Positions 1 to 10,899 are shown, counted from the stretch's first letter. The stretch is 64,000 nucleotides of DNA from Kingdonia uniflora (GCA_014058105.1 JACGCM010000452.1:930001-994000), one strand, 5' to 3'. The notes: a model not told the origin generated them from the sequence alone. Program-made: numbers and translations.

Positions 1-1
1 A

Positions 2-154
2 GAAACACATGCTGAGGAGCTCGCAGAAAATTTGGAAGGTCAATTCCTCATAGTTGGTCGAACTGGTCTGGGATCGTACTATCTCATGACAGAGCAAGAA
101 GTTTGAATCCCAAATTTATGGAACACTAGGCAATTGAAGCAATATTATCGTTAA
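2..154 (+). pseudogene. Pol polyprotein C-terminal end (integrase tail) of A1
   Basis: The frame from base 2 reads the end of a Ty3/gypsy integrase: AEELAEN-EGQF, then GSYYLM, then PNLWNTRQLKQYYR and a stop. The same ending occurs in A2 at about 34700-34849 and in B at 25961-26164 (minus strand). One in-frame TGA lies just before IPNLW, so this copy is dead. The start lies outside the window. The domain is the C-terminal part of integrase that binds DNA without sequence specificity. Confidence 0.82.
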
Positions 155-299
155 ATCCCTAGGAGTTTATACTATTATCATTCTTTACATTCCAAAAGTA
201 AGATTTCAATCTCCATATAGTATACATTCTATTCTACTTAATAAAAACTTCTAAGTTTTTCCCCCGTATTACTCTCTACTCACATAGAATCTACTAAAT

Positions 300-540
300 C
301 ATATAGATTGAAGCAAAGGTAATACTAGCTTTCAATCGACCATCTATACATAGATTAAAGTAAAGGTAATACTAGTTTTCAATCGACATCTATACACAGA
401 TTAAATTAAAGATAATACTAGCTTCCAATCATCCATCTATACATATATCATCGATTAAAATGAAGGTAATACTAGTTTTCAATCAATGATCTCCATTAGA
501 CACAAGATAAATCAAAGGTAAAACTATCTTTCATCTTTAT
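300..540. repeat. Degenerate ~55-bp tandem repeat after pol of A1
   Basis: About five units share a core like GATTAAA-AAAGGTAATACTAG followed by a TTTCAATC block. Units start near 306, 353, 408, 453 and 506. The same core is expanded in A2 at 34995-35760 with a 114-bp unit. The block separates the pol stop from the antisense coding region. Confidence 0.75.
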
Positions 541-740
541 ATATGTCTACAACTACAAAAACTACATGTTACTTCTACAGGTTTTTTTATGGGTGATCAG
601 CTTCGCTTTCCTTTACTCAGGAGGTCGTCCAACCATGAAATTTGGAGCTCGAGCAGATACAACAATCTTGCCATACTCCACTAATTCTGTAGGTCGGGAG
701 CATACTTCCATTTCCATGTCGTTCAAGCAATTTCCCCGAT

Positions 741-1985
741 CTATATCAGCATTATAGATACAGCATCGAAATGCCACACAGTCATACAAGGTATCCCTTT
801 TGAGCTCAAGCCTCCTTCTTCAATAAAATAAGCGATAACAACCATTAGCTCCCCTGTGTTCACCTCTTCCGGGTAATACTTCTCTCGGTCAATCATGTTT
901 ATCTCGGCAAACCGTTTTTTTGAGCATTGATAAAACTGCTTCAAATCTTTGTGAAAAACATCTGCCATCTCTGCGCATTTCCCTAAGTTTTCTATCGCCT
1001 TAGTAAGCTACGCTATTGTCCCAGCCGCGCTATCCTGCTCAGCTGTTCTCGTCGTTCTCATCTTCTCCAATTGAGTACGAGGCTCCACCAACTCCCAGTC
1101 ATTTACATTACTTCCCTCAACAGGACCCTTCTTCAACAACTCATCCTTCCTCTTGATCACCCTCTCTAACTCTAGCTCTTTACGAAGGGCAGTATCTAAC
1201 TTGTGCTCATACCCTCTTAGCCGTTCATTGCCTTTCCTTACGTGAGCTTGAATACAATCTACATCTGCCTCCAGCTCTTTAATTTGAGCTGATGGGTTAA
1301 CCACGTCACCTTTGGAGGTCGAGACTTTGGCATCATCTTTTTTCTTCTTTGACCGCTCACCAACCTCGGCCTTCTTGACACGCGAATTGGCCATAGCCAA
1401 ATCCGTCTTTAATTTGGTTAACCTCTCATTCAGTTCATCACACCATTTTTGAACCATCCAAAAATCAATAACTTTAGCAGGGAAGGCCTCACTCAACTGT
1501 TCAACCAGATATTAAGAATGGGCCAAGTTAGCTCAAACTTTCTCAAGCTAATTTTCTTTCCAAACCATTTCACTCTTCAATTGCTCAAACACACTTTCGG
1601 ATCTCACCAGGTCAGCTCGAGCCTTCTTAAGCTCGTCTACTTTCCTGATCATTTAACCCTTCAAGCTAGCCATAAAGTCCCGTAACTCTTTTTCTGTCAC
1701 TTCTAACGACTTGATACAGTACTGAGCCACATTTACTTCTCTACCTTTCACCATCAATAAATCTACTCTACTTTTTGGCTTTGCCATCTCAGTCTACGCC
1801 TCCTCGAGCTCCCTTTGCACTTTTTCTATCTCAACATCTTTACCTTCGACCTGCCGGGTTAGGTCATTAATAGTTTTTGTCGCCTTAGCGAACTGGATCT
1901 GTACTTTGGCATATTAATCCTTCCTATCTTTATACGTCTCAGTCATCCTATCAAATTATGCTACAAACTCCTGGTTATATTAAAG
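741..1985 (-). pseudogene. Antisense ORF of A1, long coiled-coil block
   Basis: The minus strand encodes a charged, heptad-like protein. The longest open piece (1008-1496, 162 codons) contains DELNERLTKLKTDLAMANSR, and a basic stretch EVGERSKKKKDDAK. After one in-frame TAG at 1008-1010 the same frame continues through 741-968. Further upstream on the minus strand (1560-1690) another frame reads DELKKARADLVRSESVFEQL, again coiled coil. A2 has the homologous block at 36060-37200, with LKTDLA-AN, AQI-ELE and LDT-L matching. Homology between two element copies argues that this is real former coding sequence and not a chance ORF. No enzymatic motif is visible. A structural or DNA/RNA-binding role is only a guess. 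Confidence 0.7.
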
Positions 1986-2289
1986 CGTATATTTTTTTGC
2001 TTAAGCAAACAATATCTAATTTGACCTACATCACAAATAATGCGTCAAGCTCAAGTCAACAATACTCCCCAGATACAATCACTATGTAATACATATGACT
2101 TTACATATTTCTAAAAGATTTCTATTTCTGACATGCCAACGAGCTGAAATTACACTTGGACCTCAAGTTATGAAGTTATCTCACAATATGGCATTAACAT
2201 CTACATCTTTTTTATCCTGCAAAGCAATGTTCAATACAATTACAGTTTTTGCCCCACACAGAAAACACACAAACAAACTTCAAATAACT

Positions 2290-3103
2290 TTATTCTACCT
2301 TCTTATTGTCTCCCCCACAGTTCTCTAGATCAGTTCTAGCAGGGATCGAGTCCAGCCTTATTACCATACCTGAATGAGAGCCATCATCAACTTGGACCTC
2401 CTCCTCTGCTTCATCCTCTTCAATGTAGGTACCTACAATAATGGCCTTGAGGTCAGCGACAGTATACCCCACAGTGAGGAGTTAGCGCCCAAGTCCGTCA
2501 CGAGCAACCGCAACTTTATCCACATTCTTCTGTGCCTCATCAGTGAGCTCACGTATCAACACCTTTTGCGAGTCCTTATCAGAAACTAAGCACTTCCGCT
2601 CCAATGCCAGGTTGAACTCAAGTTGAGCCACTTTCTTCACGAGCTCGGCTCTCCCACCCTCGGGCTCAACCTTCCTTCCTCGAGCCCGAGACAGATACCC
2701 TTTAACATGCGAGTAGCCTATGTAAAAATAATATACATTTTGAGATCGAAACCAAATACAAAGTTCAAGATTCACAAGGTCATCAACTTACCATCCTACT
2801 CAACTCTAACTGTGTAGAGGTATTAAGCTCCTCAGTACCTTTTTAAGCTGCCAGCCTCAGCCTGTTCCCTATAGTCAGCAACTCGTCTTCCTTAACATGT
2901 CGGCTCTCTATGACCTTTACCTCTCTATCAGTAACAGACGGATCAACCATCCTCTTTTTTGTATTCACCTCGGCCTCACCACTCATCGTGGTACCGGAGG
3001 CCGAGCCGCCCTTCACAACTTTCTTCTTCGGGTGCTTTAGAGCTAACTTGTTTGAAGTTGTACCTACAGAAATGTCTTGCAGCGATCGGACGCTCTTCCT
3101 CAT
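2290..3103 (-). pseudogene. Antisense ORF of A1, middle part with acidic tail
   Basis: Three minus-strand pieces lie in order. Piece 2843-3103 is a basic, Ser/Thr-rich segment (ALKHPKKKVVKGGSASG). Piece 2482-2775 is a charged helix-forming segment. Piece 2290-2472 ends the block with an acidic run (EEDEAEEEVQVDD). The last two share a frame apart from one stop, giving RDGLGR-stop-LLTVGY. The matching A2 sequence at 37862-38059 reads RDRLGCHLLKLGY and also ends in an acidic run (YVEEEKDDEA). The block is probably multi-exon. Splice sites cannot be fixed from sequence alone. The function is unknown. Confidence 0.65.
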
Positions 3104-3559
3104 CTGCTTCTCTCTTCTTGCTAGCTCTAGCTCCTGCCATTTATCTCTTGGCCTGAGACTTTTGTACTTTCTCTGACTTACTGTTAACTCTTTTGTTTCT
3201 GCTTATGCTAAACTCTTTCAAAGCCACCTCAAGCTTAATACCTTCTCGCGCTACAACAATTCTCTTCTAGTTACCTTAGATCGAGGACCTGCAACATGAC
3301 ACAACAAATTGTTAAACCACAGAACAACCCTAAAACTATAATAGTTCAATTTTATATTACTTACTTTTCTTCAATGTTTTATATACAAGGTCCATTGGTT
3401 CTTCATCTACTCATTGAAAGCAATCACCTTTCACCCATATCACATTATCGTTCCAAACTCGAGCTACTAAATTTAGACCGAAGAAAAGAGGTCGAGACAA
3501 ACTAAAACATATATACGCGCCTCCTGTTGCCGCATAATATTTCACAACATAATATTGTA

Positions 3560-3890
3560 AAACATATACATGAGTTATTTTCCTCTCTACCCCATTCTCC
3601 TTTCACAATCTATTCAGAGTCTCACAGACATTTATCACCTCCTACATATTTCTATTCAGTTGGGCAGGATAAGACTCTATGGTATTCAATATACCTTTAG
3701 CAGGATTGATAAGAGGCAACCTCAGTCCGTATTCCAACTAAGACAAATAACACATAAATCTTTGGTCCAGGTCGCTTTGGACATTCCCATCAAAATACTC
3801 CAACTGTATTGATTCCTCAACCTTCTTCATCTTTTTCTCCTATTTTAAGTCAGGCAATAAAACAAAATATTCTTACCCACTCTCCACAAT
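3560..3890 (-). pseudogene. Antisense ORF of A1, conserved core domain
   Basis: Minus-strand translation gives EYFDGNVQSDLDQRFMCYLS, a stop, then LEYGLRLPL ... ESYPAQLNRNM and a second stop. A2 at 39065-39412 has the same block without stops (SLEYYDGNVQGDLEECF, LEYGLCLPL, ACPIQLNRNMW). B has a divergent version on its own antisense strand at 13059-13277 (LGMKLHL, APVQMNKK). The pattern G-x-x-LPL, about 20 residues, then P-x-Q-L-N resembles the domain I associate with antisense ORFs of plant Tat elements. The two stops make this copy a pseudogene. Confidence 0.72.
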
Positions 3891-4429
3891 GCATCCCCTA
3901 AACGACCGCCCAGCATGTCTTACGACCTTACCCCAGGTCCCACTTAAACTAATTTTCATTTTTACAGAATTCTTTGAATACATAAGATTTTAGAAGATAA
4001 GAACACATATTACCAGGGAAATCTGGAAATTATACTTCATCCTCCCCCTCCAAATCTATATCTACAGCTTTTCATTTTCGGACTCACCCATTCGACCAGA
4101 AGTCAAAGTCTTAGTATCAGGTAAACTCTCCATAACAGATGTAGGCTTAAAGGATGAGGTTTATTTCTATAACAAATTCTCCTCATGCCCCAACCTACTT
4201 ACAGGTCCAGGTATTCTGTCAATTTTTTCAATAATTAATTATCTTTTGCCTATACACATCCATACATACATATACTATATTTATTATACATATGCATGCA
4301 TATATCTTTTCTCATACAAATCAAACAGGTTTTTCAAACATTTACTATTAATAAATAAAAATTCAAAATTTTGAAAAACCCCCAAAAATTTTAAACTTCT
4401 CATTCGCTAAGTCAAAACTTAAATTACTG

Positions 4430-4613
4430 ACTTTTAACGTCTGAGTATGAATTGGAAGCAACACCCAATCCTTCTTTCACCATGACACTGTGCAACCAAC
4501 GTCTTGACTCTACCTCTGCAGCCCTCTTTCCCCTTCTGCGATGATCACCTTCATCAAATCTATCACGTGAACCTCTATAAGTTTTTCTCTTTTCTCTCCA
4601 ACTGTTCTTTCAT
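4430..4613 (-). pseudogene. Antisense gene of A1, probable first exon
   Basis: The minus strand is open for about 55 codons. It reads RGSRDRFDEGDHRRRGKRAA, then EVESRRWLHSVMVKEGLGVA and SYSDV. A2 has the clear homologue at 39941-40085 (AETESRRW, VVREGFGVMS, SYSDI), followed there by a GT donor. An ATG at 4611-4613 is one frame off, so this copy has a frameshift or uses another start. It lies 45-60 bases downstream of a TATA box on the same strand. Together these suggest the 5' exon of the larger antisense gene. Confidence 0.65.
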
Positions 4614-4656
4614 TTTTCAGAGTTTAATAAACGTTTGAATGAGGAAGACAAACTAT

Positions 4657-4664
4657 TATTTATA
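4657..4664 (-). promoter_or_regulatory. Antisense-gene TATA box in A1
   Basis: TATAAATA on the minus strand, just upstream of the probable first antisense exon. The same octamer sits at the homologous place in A2 (40165-40172). It points to an internal promoter directing transcription opposite to gag-pol. Confidence 0.6.
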
Positions 4665-4711
4665 CTTTCTTTCTCTAACTGTTGGCAGTTATTGGGCCTC
4701 ACACAAGCCGT

Positions 4712-4731
4712 CCTCGGTTTTGTAACCGAGG
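4712..4731. promoter_or_regulatory. Conserved 8-bp palindrome upstream of antisense TATA box (A1)
   Basis: CCTCGGTT-TTGT-AACCGAGG is a perfect 8-bp inverted repeat with a 4-base spacer, about 50 bases upstream (minus-strand sense) of the TATA box. A2 has CCTCAGTT-TTGG-AACTGAGG at 40220-40239. The one arm position that differs has changed on both arms, so pairing is kept. It could be a dyad protein-binding site or an RNA hairpin in the sense transcript. Confidence 0.6.
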
Positions 4732-5122
4732 CGTTCCTTCTACAATTAATGTAAGACATTTCATACCTTTTTGGTAAAAATGCCTTCCCATATTTACCCC
4801 AAGTCCTATATTTTAATATATTTTCTCCCTCCTGCCCAAATCTTTCTCAAACCCTCCCACACTCATGATGAATCGAAGCTCACACGCAATAATTTTTTTT
4901 TTATCCTTACACAAACGACAAAAATTAAAGCTAAATTTCTTTTTCCATTCCTACTACTTATAAAACTACTAACGTCATTTTTAATGTAGTTACATTTCAA
5001 AATTTAAATTTTTTATTGCCAACAGTTCCCAACAACATTCACAACAAAATAGGAACAGTTTCAAAAGAAACATTCTACATACATTCCAATTACAGTAATT
5101 TGATCTCATTCTGTTTGATCTC

Positions 5123-5500
5123 TCATACATAATCACACATATAACATCCTAGATTCCATGGAATGCCACACCTAATCAGTTCGCCACCAATAATCCTCTC
5201 ATATTTTTTAGCAATCTCTTTCACAGTAATTAGCCTCACAGTAGCCTTTCGAGCTTCAATTTCCAAAATTACTTCACGAAATATCTCAGAGTAAAAGTGA
5301 TGCCTAATCTCGTACTCCCTCACCCTCGCATTCAAACCTTCAAACTGGATTTCAGATTCAGGCAAGTTGGCATCATAATCTAACAACCTGAAAATCCCCT
5401 CCCGCACTTCTACAATTTGAATCGCTATACGCCTCTCTGACGCATGACGAGCTCTTTGAGAATGAGTCTTCACCATTCTTACTGCTTTGTCCTTTCTCAT
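5123..5500 (-). CDS. Small antisense ORF of A1 (125 codons), unknown function
   Basis: An uninterrupted minus-strand ORF begins MRKDKAVRMVKTHSQRARHA and is rich in Arg, Glu and Ile, with no signal peptide or membrane segment. It lies between the antisense-gene promoter (4657) and the A2 insertion point (6016), so originally between that promoter and the 3' LTR. Other small antisense ORFs at this place in the family begin MVKT (43469 in A1, 41882 in A2). A downstream ATG giving MVKTHS could be the true start. A2 keeps only a trace of the end of this ORF near 40630-40700. I do not recognise the family. Confidence 0.45.
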   Translation of the reverse strand: MRKDKAVRMVKTHSQRARHASERRIAIQIVEVREGIFRLLDYDANLPESEIQFEGLNARVREYEIRHHFYSEIFREVILEIEARKATVRLITVKEIAKKYERIIGGELIRCGIPWNLGCYMCDYV

Positions 5501-6016
5501 GACCTTTCAAACGTTATTTATACACCTTGTAATGATAACATCAAATCCCCCACATTCTGTATATAGTATAATATAGTTTTCAATAACTGGGAACCCTAAT
5601 ATCATAATAGAAAGTTATTTGAACTTATTCATACACGTTTCGATATAAATTTAACCATTTCAGCTCCCTGTAAAACGTTTCCGGCAATATCTCCCTAGCT
5701 CAATTTTTAATTCCTGTATAATCTAATCTCTGTAAGGATTTTCCACCTAGCTCGATTCTTGGAATCTAATCAATTCGATACACATTTTTAAATATATCTT
5801 TCTTTATATCTTCACGTATAATTTTAACAGTTTGACTAATAAATTTCATTTTTTAGTTTGCCTTCTCAAAATTTCATTTTTATACTCCAATACATATTTT
5901 CTTTTAGCTCGATTTAAGTAATAACGGCTAATTCGATCTATCAACACAATTTTTGCACAAATATATTTTTTATTACCTCAAATACTACTTACATAATAAT
6001 TTATAGATAATAAGTA
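5501..6016. other. AT-rich internal DNA of A1, no gene seen
   Basis: This is AT-rich sequence without a supportable ORF on either strand. Its last bases (TTTATAGATAATAA then AAGTA) match the internal sequence of A2 near 41083, showing that it belongs to A1 and was cut by the A2 insertion. Confidence 0.6.
6012..6016. repeat. Target-site duplication of A2, left copy (AAGTA)
   Basis: AAGTA directly precedes the TG that starts LTR1. AAGTC directly follows the CA that ends LTR2 (42839-42843). Four of five bases agree, as expected for an old 5-bp gypsy target duplication. Confidence 0.7.
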
Positions 6017-6630
6017 TGTAGGGACTTATTCCTCGATCTTACCCAATTTAAACTATTTCCAGTTCGAACAACCTCCATATCAGACTCACGCATTCTATAT
6101 GTGACATGAATAGTCAACATTAACACCTGCGCCACGAACTGATGAAGAAAGTGGGTCGAGCACAACAAAAAAGTATGAACAAGTCAAAGACACCTGTCTC
6201 TTACAAGCTCAACAGTTACTCATTCAAACACCACTTACCACATTGTTCTGAGAATGTGCTTCAGCATGATAGAAAACTACGGACAAGACCTATATAAACA
6301 AAAAGTTCCATAAGAGACAAAGACCAGAAAAATATACAAAAACTCTCCAAGAAAACTATATTTTCTTGATTCTCAAATACCAAACTTCTTATTTACAAGA
6401 TCAAAAATTTATAGCTCAAGAGATCACTTGTAATAAGATATTAGCCTCAAGCAATAAAAGTCAATGTTACTGAAGCTCTCAACTCGAGGTCGTGGTTTTT
6501 TACCTATTCAGAGGTTTTCTATGCTAAATCATCTGTGTCATTTCTTATTTCACATTAGTTTTTATCACAGGAATATTGGTGTAAGAGTTAATTATGAGCT
6601 ATCTCGAGCTTACAGAATTATGTCATTATA
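6017..6630 (+). repeat. LTR1, 5' LTR of A2
   Basis: It starts TGTAGGGACTTAT and ends CATTATA (CATTACA in LTR2 and LTR3). TATATAAA lies at 6291-6298 and AATAAA at 6453-6458, giving a plausible U3/R/U5 layout. It aligns along its whole length with LTR2 (42224-42838) and LTR3 (43812-44345). Confidence 0.88.
6291..6298 (+). promoter_or_regulatory. LTR1 TATA box
   Basis: TATATAAA at the centre of LTR1, conserved at the same place in LTR2 (42498-42505) and LTR3 (44070-44077). It is the expected core promoter for genomic RNA of the element. Confidence 0.75.
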
Positions 6631-6632
6631 TT

Positions 6633-6650
6633 TGGCGCCGTTTGTAGGAA
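6633..6650 (+). other. Primer binding site of A2
   Basis: TGGCGCCGTTTGTAGGAA begins two bases after LTR1. The first ten bases are complementary to the 3' end of plant tRNA-Asp as used by Tat/Athila elements; the rest has diverged. The comparison with tRNA-Asp is from memory. Confidence 0.7.
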
Positions 6651-6707
6651 AGAAGACATTTCCATGATATTCTAAGGCATACATTTACTCTACTACCAAT
6701 TTCAATC

Positions 6708-8280
6708 ATGGTCACTTCCAGATGACCAACAACCAGAATCCAGCTCAATCTTTCGGTAGAGCCAGAACAACTTACAAAATTAGGGGCAAATTTTCACGCT
6801 AAATTAGAGAAGCGTAATAAGCTCAAACGTCAGTTAACTCTTGACCGAGAGCTTCATGAGAAGGAGCTCAAAGACAAGCGACAAGATTATTTGACAACAT
6901 TCAAACGACATGAAGACCAGATGACAACCATGCAGACTGCATTACAAGCTTTGCAAGATACTTAACAGGCTCCTTCATTAAGGGATCACGATCAATTACA
7001 AAAAACCTCCTGGGTTTCTGGGTGGGACAGATTGGGACCTTGAGGAACCACCAACAAAGCTATTTCTAGAAATATTTAGCACGAACATCAACCAACCATT
7101 TATTTGGGTGGTGAAGTTCAGTCCGAAATTAACAGAGTTTACTAATTTTCCAAATGTCAGGAGGATGAATAGTGATTTCAACCTTGAATTCTAGTACGTG
7201 ATCATTTGAGTGAGGGTACCGGTACTCACAATCCTTAACCTCCTTGTCAGGCGACTCAACCGACATATCAATATGTCATAAAAGAGCATATGGATCAGCG
7301 CATCAAGGAGTTAATCGATGCACAAGTTCTGGGCACTACAGACGACCTTACCAAGTTACAAGGGAGTTCGATATGGAAATACCGAAAGGTTTCCATACTC
7401 AAAAAATTCGTAAATACAAGGGCACCGATCCAAAGGAGCACATTCAACAATACCGTGATTCGTTGGGGTTGTATTCCAATCTCAATCATATCCTCTGCCA
7501 TTTTTTTCCAACAAGTCTATTGGAAGAACCGCTCTGGTAGTTCTACTCTTTACCTGAAGATTCCAAACTTACATTCGATCAGCTGTAGAAATAATTCATC
7601 AAGAGGTATGCTCACAACAGAGATAAAGAAGAGAATTTATATTCACTTATTAGTCTTAAGCAGTCACACGGAGAAAAGTTTAAGGCTTTTGCAAAGATGT
7701 TTGTGGAGTTCGTACATAAAGTAAATAATCTCGTTCAGAAAATAGTTGTTACTGCTTTTACCAACGTGCTCCAGCTTGACTGCAAGGCCAAATAATATCT
7801 CTTCCTCAACAAATATGCGACCTTGGAGGATATGATCACCAAGGTCAATGGTTATGTCAACCTGGAGAGGATGATGTCCAAAAGGCATAAATCTACTTAA
7901 TCCGTCCTAACCACAAAAGGTCCATCCATAGATTGAAATACTGAACCAAATGAGGATCAAAGTGATCAAAAGCGCTCCACAAGAAATACTAGCAATCCTC
8001 AGAATGGCGGTTCACTACCCAAACCTATCCTCCCAAAGATGAATGTTCGAATCTCTGTAATTTTTTCATTCATCTCCAAGGATAAGTTATACCATTCCTC
8101 TCAACCATTAGAACCAATCGAGAGTCACTTATTCTGCATGCATCACAAGGTAAACCATCATTCTACTGACAACTGCTATACTTTATAGAAGTTGTTGGAA
8201 TTTATTTTTAAGGAGGAACGAATGTTCGAATACATTATCGACCTGGAATTATACAAGGATGACAACTATAAGAAGTAGCT
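6708..8280 (+). pseudogene. Gag of A2, degenerate
   Basis: From the ATG at 6708 an early stop is followed by a coiled-coil N-terminus (ANFHAKLEKRNKLKRQLTLD). The capsid-like core follows at 7340-7540 (EIPKGFHTQKIRKYKGTDPK, then HIQQYRDSLGLYSNLNHILC), which matches the plant retrotransposon gag family. Near 8130-8190 a zinc-knuckle-like stretch FCMHHKVNHHSTDNCYTL keeps Cys and His residues. Several stops and at least two frame changes interrupt it. Gag would form the particle that packages element RNA. Confidence 0.75.
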
Positions 8281-8469
8281 TGAAGTAGTCTATGTCGAAG
8301 ATAAAACCGAGGAGAAACATCTTTACCATATCTACCACAACAACATGATTGAAATCCATCGGATCACCAACTCTTGTTGATTCAAGTGCAGGAGACTATT
8401 AAAATGCTGCGATCTTACACTTTAAGATAAAAGAGCCAAGCTTCTACCTGAGTTGAGCAATCGTCAACT

Positions 8470-8900
8470 TGGGATTTCCTTTTAAGATTGTGACATTAGT
8501 CATGTAAAATTTCAACATCATGATGCATTAGTCATAATGCTCAAGATGAAGAAGTTTGTCACGTACACAATGATGATCGATACTAGAAGCGGTATTGAGA
8601 TTCTCTTTCCGAGCACAATCGACCAAATGGGATTGACCGATCAAGTTATTCCAAGCGACACAGATATCAGTGGATTTAATGGTTTTGAAGAAGAATGAGT
8701 AGGAAAGATCATTTTACCTATTACTGCAAGACTAGCCACTATCGACGTAGTCTTCGACGTCATCATAGAAGCATTCGCTTCCACTTATCATTAAGTACTC
8801 TATTTCAAGCACAATGATAGTATATATAAAATCAAGGGTAGACAAATACTTTCTCGAGCTTGCGAAAATATTGTTTTGGTCATTCTAGATACTTCATACA
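8470..8900 (+). pseudogene. Aspartic protease of A2, active site altered
   Basis: The frame around 8579 reads MIDTRSGIEILFPSTIDQMG, where retroviral-type proteases have D-T/S-G. The Asp is kept but the Gly after Thr is Arg. Downstream FNGFEEE and LPITARLATIDVVFDVI match the flap-to-C-terminal part of the family. Stops occur near 8698 and 8795. It would cleave the Gag-Pol polyprotein but is inactive here. Confidence 0.7.
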
Positions 8901-8949
8901 AATATGCTGCATAACAATTATAGAAAGCTGATCACCTTAATTATCAGCC

Positions 8950-9888
8950 TTCAATAGAAGAGCCTACAAAATATATCAATATTGATGGACCTAGTAGAGG
9001 TACTTTTATCGATATCAAGTTAGTCCAACCCAATAAGGATGTTCTTATTCAATTCTTACGACTGAATTGAAACATTTTTCCGTTGACCTTCGAAGAGATG
9101 CCTGGGGTCGATCCGGCCAAGGTATGTCGCAAATTGGCCATTAACATCAATGTCACGGCGGTCAAACAGAAACAACAACGACTATCACCTTGCCTTCGAG
9201 ATGAAGTTAACATAGAGATTGAGAAATTAATCAAATTGGGATTTATTCGAGAAGCTAAATATCCAGATTGGATATCCAACATCGTCACTGTCCCAAAGAA
9301 GAATGAAAAATTCCGAGTTTGTGTAAATTTCACATATCTAAACAAATACGCTCTAAATAACAGTTTCCCTCTTCCCAATATCCATCAAATCCTTGATTTA
9401 ACAGTTGGTCTTGAACTCCTATCTATGATGGATGGTGCTTCTGGATACAATCAGATTCCACTCTTGGAAGAAGATCACGAAAAGACTACTTTCATCACTG
9501 AAAGAGGACTTTATTACTATAAAGTCATGCCCTTCAAACTCAAAAATACAGACGCAACATATCAACGTTTGATGACTACTATGTTTAAAGTACATCTTGG
9601 GGAAGTTATGGAAGTCTATATTGATGATCTCTTATGCATGAGCATACAATCAGTCAACCATATTACAGATTTTAACAGAATATTCAACATTCTTCGATCT
9701 TATCGGATGTGACTCAACCCTGATAAGTGTTAATTCAGAGTACATTCAGGCCGATTCCTCGGCCATCTCATCTGCAAGAAAAGGATTAAGGCCAATCCAG
9801 ATCAAATTTGAGCTTTCCTCACCATGTCATCTCTAAATATGACGAAAGATGTACAAAAACTTGCCGGCACAATTGCCGCTATAAACCG
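8950..9888 (+). pseudogene. Reverse transcriptase of A2, cut by element B
   Basis: The frame 9083-9712 is open for 209 codons. It carries EEMPGVDPAKVCRKL, DWISNIVTVPKKN, SMMDGASGYNQIPL and EVYIDDLLCMS, so the YxDD box is intact as YIDD. Stops follow at 9710 and further on. The thumb/connection frame reaches KLAGTIAAINR and is broken at 9888 by insertion of B. It resumes at 32457 (FVSKSLDRC). The junction splits one codon and the frame matches on both sides, fixing the insertion point. Confidence 0.85.
9884..9888. repeat. Target-site duplication of B, left copy (AACCG)
   Basis: AACCG precedes the TG start of B. AACCA follows its CA end at 32452-32456. The single difference is G to A in a CpG context. 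Removing B and one copy restores the RT reading frame of A2. Confidence 0.78.
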
Positions 9889-9980
9889 TGTAGGGGGATA
9901 ACTTCTTTTAGAGGGGAAGTTGGCTCTTACAACACGGGGTTGATCTTCTATCAAAGAAATACAAGTAAATGATCTAAAGT
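9889..9980 (-). repeat. Truncated 3' LTR of B
   Basis: About 92 bases match the first part (+ strand sense) of the LTR at 31721-32451, including AACTTCTTTT-GAGGGGAAGTT and CAACACGGGGTTGATCTTC. Similarity stops after ATCTAAAG. About 640 bases of this LTR and its polypurine tract appear deleted. Confidence 0.8.
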
Positions 9981-10193
9981 AATAAATGAGTGAGGCTATA
10001 AGTATGGGCTATTGTATAGGGATATTGAGTAACCTTCTTCTTTTCATTCTTCTCATTTTCCTTTGCAAATTTTAAAATCTTCATGGATACTATGCCTAAC
10101 ACATGATATCAGAAGAGGATGGGGTTTGCTCGGGACCGTTGGGTAGGGCGAAAGACTGGAGAACTTCATATATAGTTCTTCGGGCATCGTAAT

Positions 10194-10421
10194 TTGGATT
10201 GGAGCATGCCCAAGTTGGTGGAGGTAGAAGCTGGAGAGATCATCAATGGGGAGCCTTTCGCCTATTTTTGGGACCGACTGAAGTATGATTTTACTACTGC
10301 GGAGAAGCGCTATCTCTTTTTGTCGGCTTTGGCCGAATGTCTTGTTTGTATAGAAGAGGAGATGGAGGAACAAAGCGCGATTAGTAGAACTGGACCTTTT
10401 GGAAGTAGGGCTACTGGTTGA
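10194..10421 (+). CDS. Small antisense ORF 1 of B (75 codons), unknown function
   Basis: An open + strand frame in the 3' region of B carries LVEVEAGEIINGEPFAYFWD and an acidic end EEEMEEQ. It is related to the ORF at 10978-11295 (LFEVEPGVPILGMPFAYWWG): both share EVE-G...G-PFAY-W, about 20 residues, then L-L...A. The pair looks like a duplicated small gene or exon. It sits where A1 and A2 have their small antisense ORFs. I do not recognise the family. Confidence 0.5.
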   Translation: MDWSMPKLVEVEAGEIINGEPFAYFWDRLKYDFTTAEKRYLFLSALAECLVCIEEEMEEQSAISRTGPFGSRATG

Positions 10422-10891
10422 TGTGGTAAATATCTGTATCTTTGTATTTTTGGGGTTTTGTTTGGGTGGTTGTAGCAATGTAGTCTATTTTGTGAATCGG
10501 ATAATAGAATGGAAGTAATATTCTTTAAAAACTTGTGTGACTGTGTCTGATTGATAATGTAGACAAATAGTCTCATAGGCGCACATAGCACATTCATATC
10601 ATCGAATTGTTGATAGTGGATAAAAAAGGGTATCGAAGTATAATGATATGGCCAAAGGTTATTATATGATCGAAGGTTATGATGTGATCGAAGTATAATG
10701 ATGGTCGAATGTTCGATGGTGGAGGTTTGCTCGACTATAAGTTCTCGTGAATAAGGCTTAAATGCAGGTACAGACGAATCGGTTACGTCTAGGAAGTTGG
10801 AGATGTTGGTTGTTGAGTTTTTGAGGTGGGGAATTGAAGATCACAATAAATGCGGCTGAGAAAGAAGGAAAGTTGGACTTGGTTCTCCAAG

Positions 10892-10899
10892 TATAAAAG
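10892..10899 (+). promoter_or_regulatory. TATA box of antisense small gene in B
   Basis: TATAAAAG is followed by a CT-rich leader (TTCTTCATCTTTCTTCC near 10918-10935) and an ATG at 10978. This is the usual layout of a plant promoter with a ~50-base leader. It drives transcription opposite to gag-pol of B. Confidence 0.6.

Larger units (their letters stand above)
1..6016 (+). mobile_element. Tat-clade Ty3/gypsy retrotransposon A1, first segment
   Basis: This is the 3' internal part of an LTR retrotransposon that enters from the left edge. It starts with the last codons of pol and continues through a tandem-repeat block and a long region coding on the minus strand. It stops abruptly at 6016, where LTR1 of element A2 begins. 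The last bases before 6016 and the bases after 42843, joined together, read like the internal sequence of A2 near 41083-41125. A1 therefore resumes at 42839 and ends with the LTR at 43812-44345. Antisense genes between pol and the 3' LTR are known from Tat elements such as Grande and Retand. A1 is the oldest layer of the nest. Confidence 0.85.
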
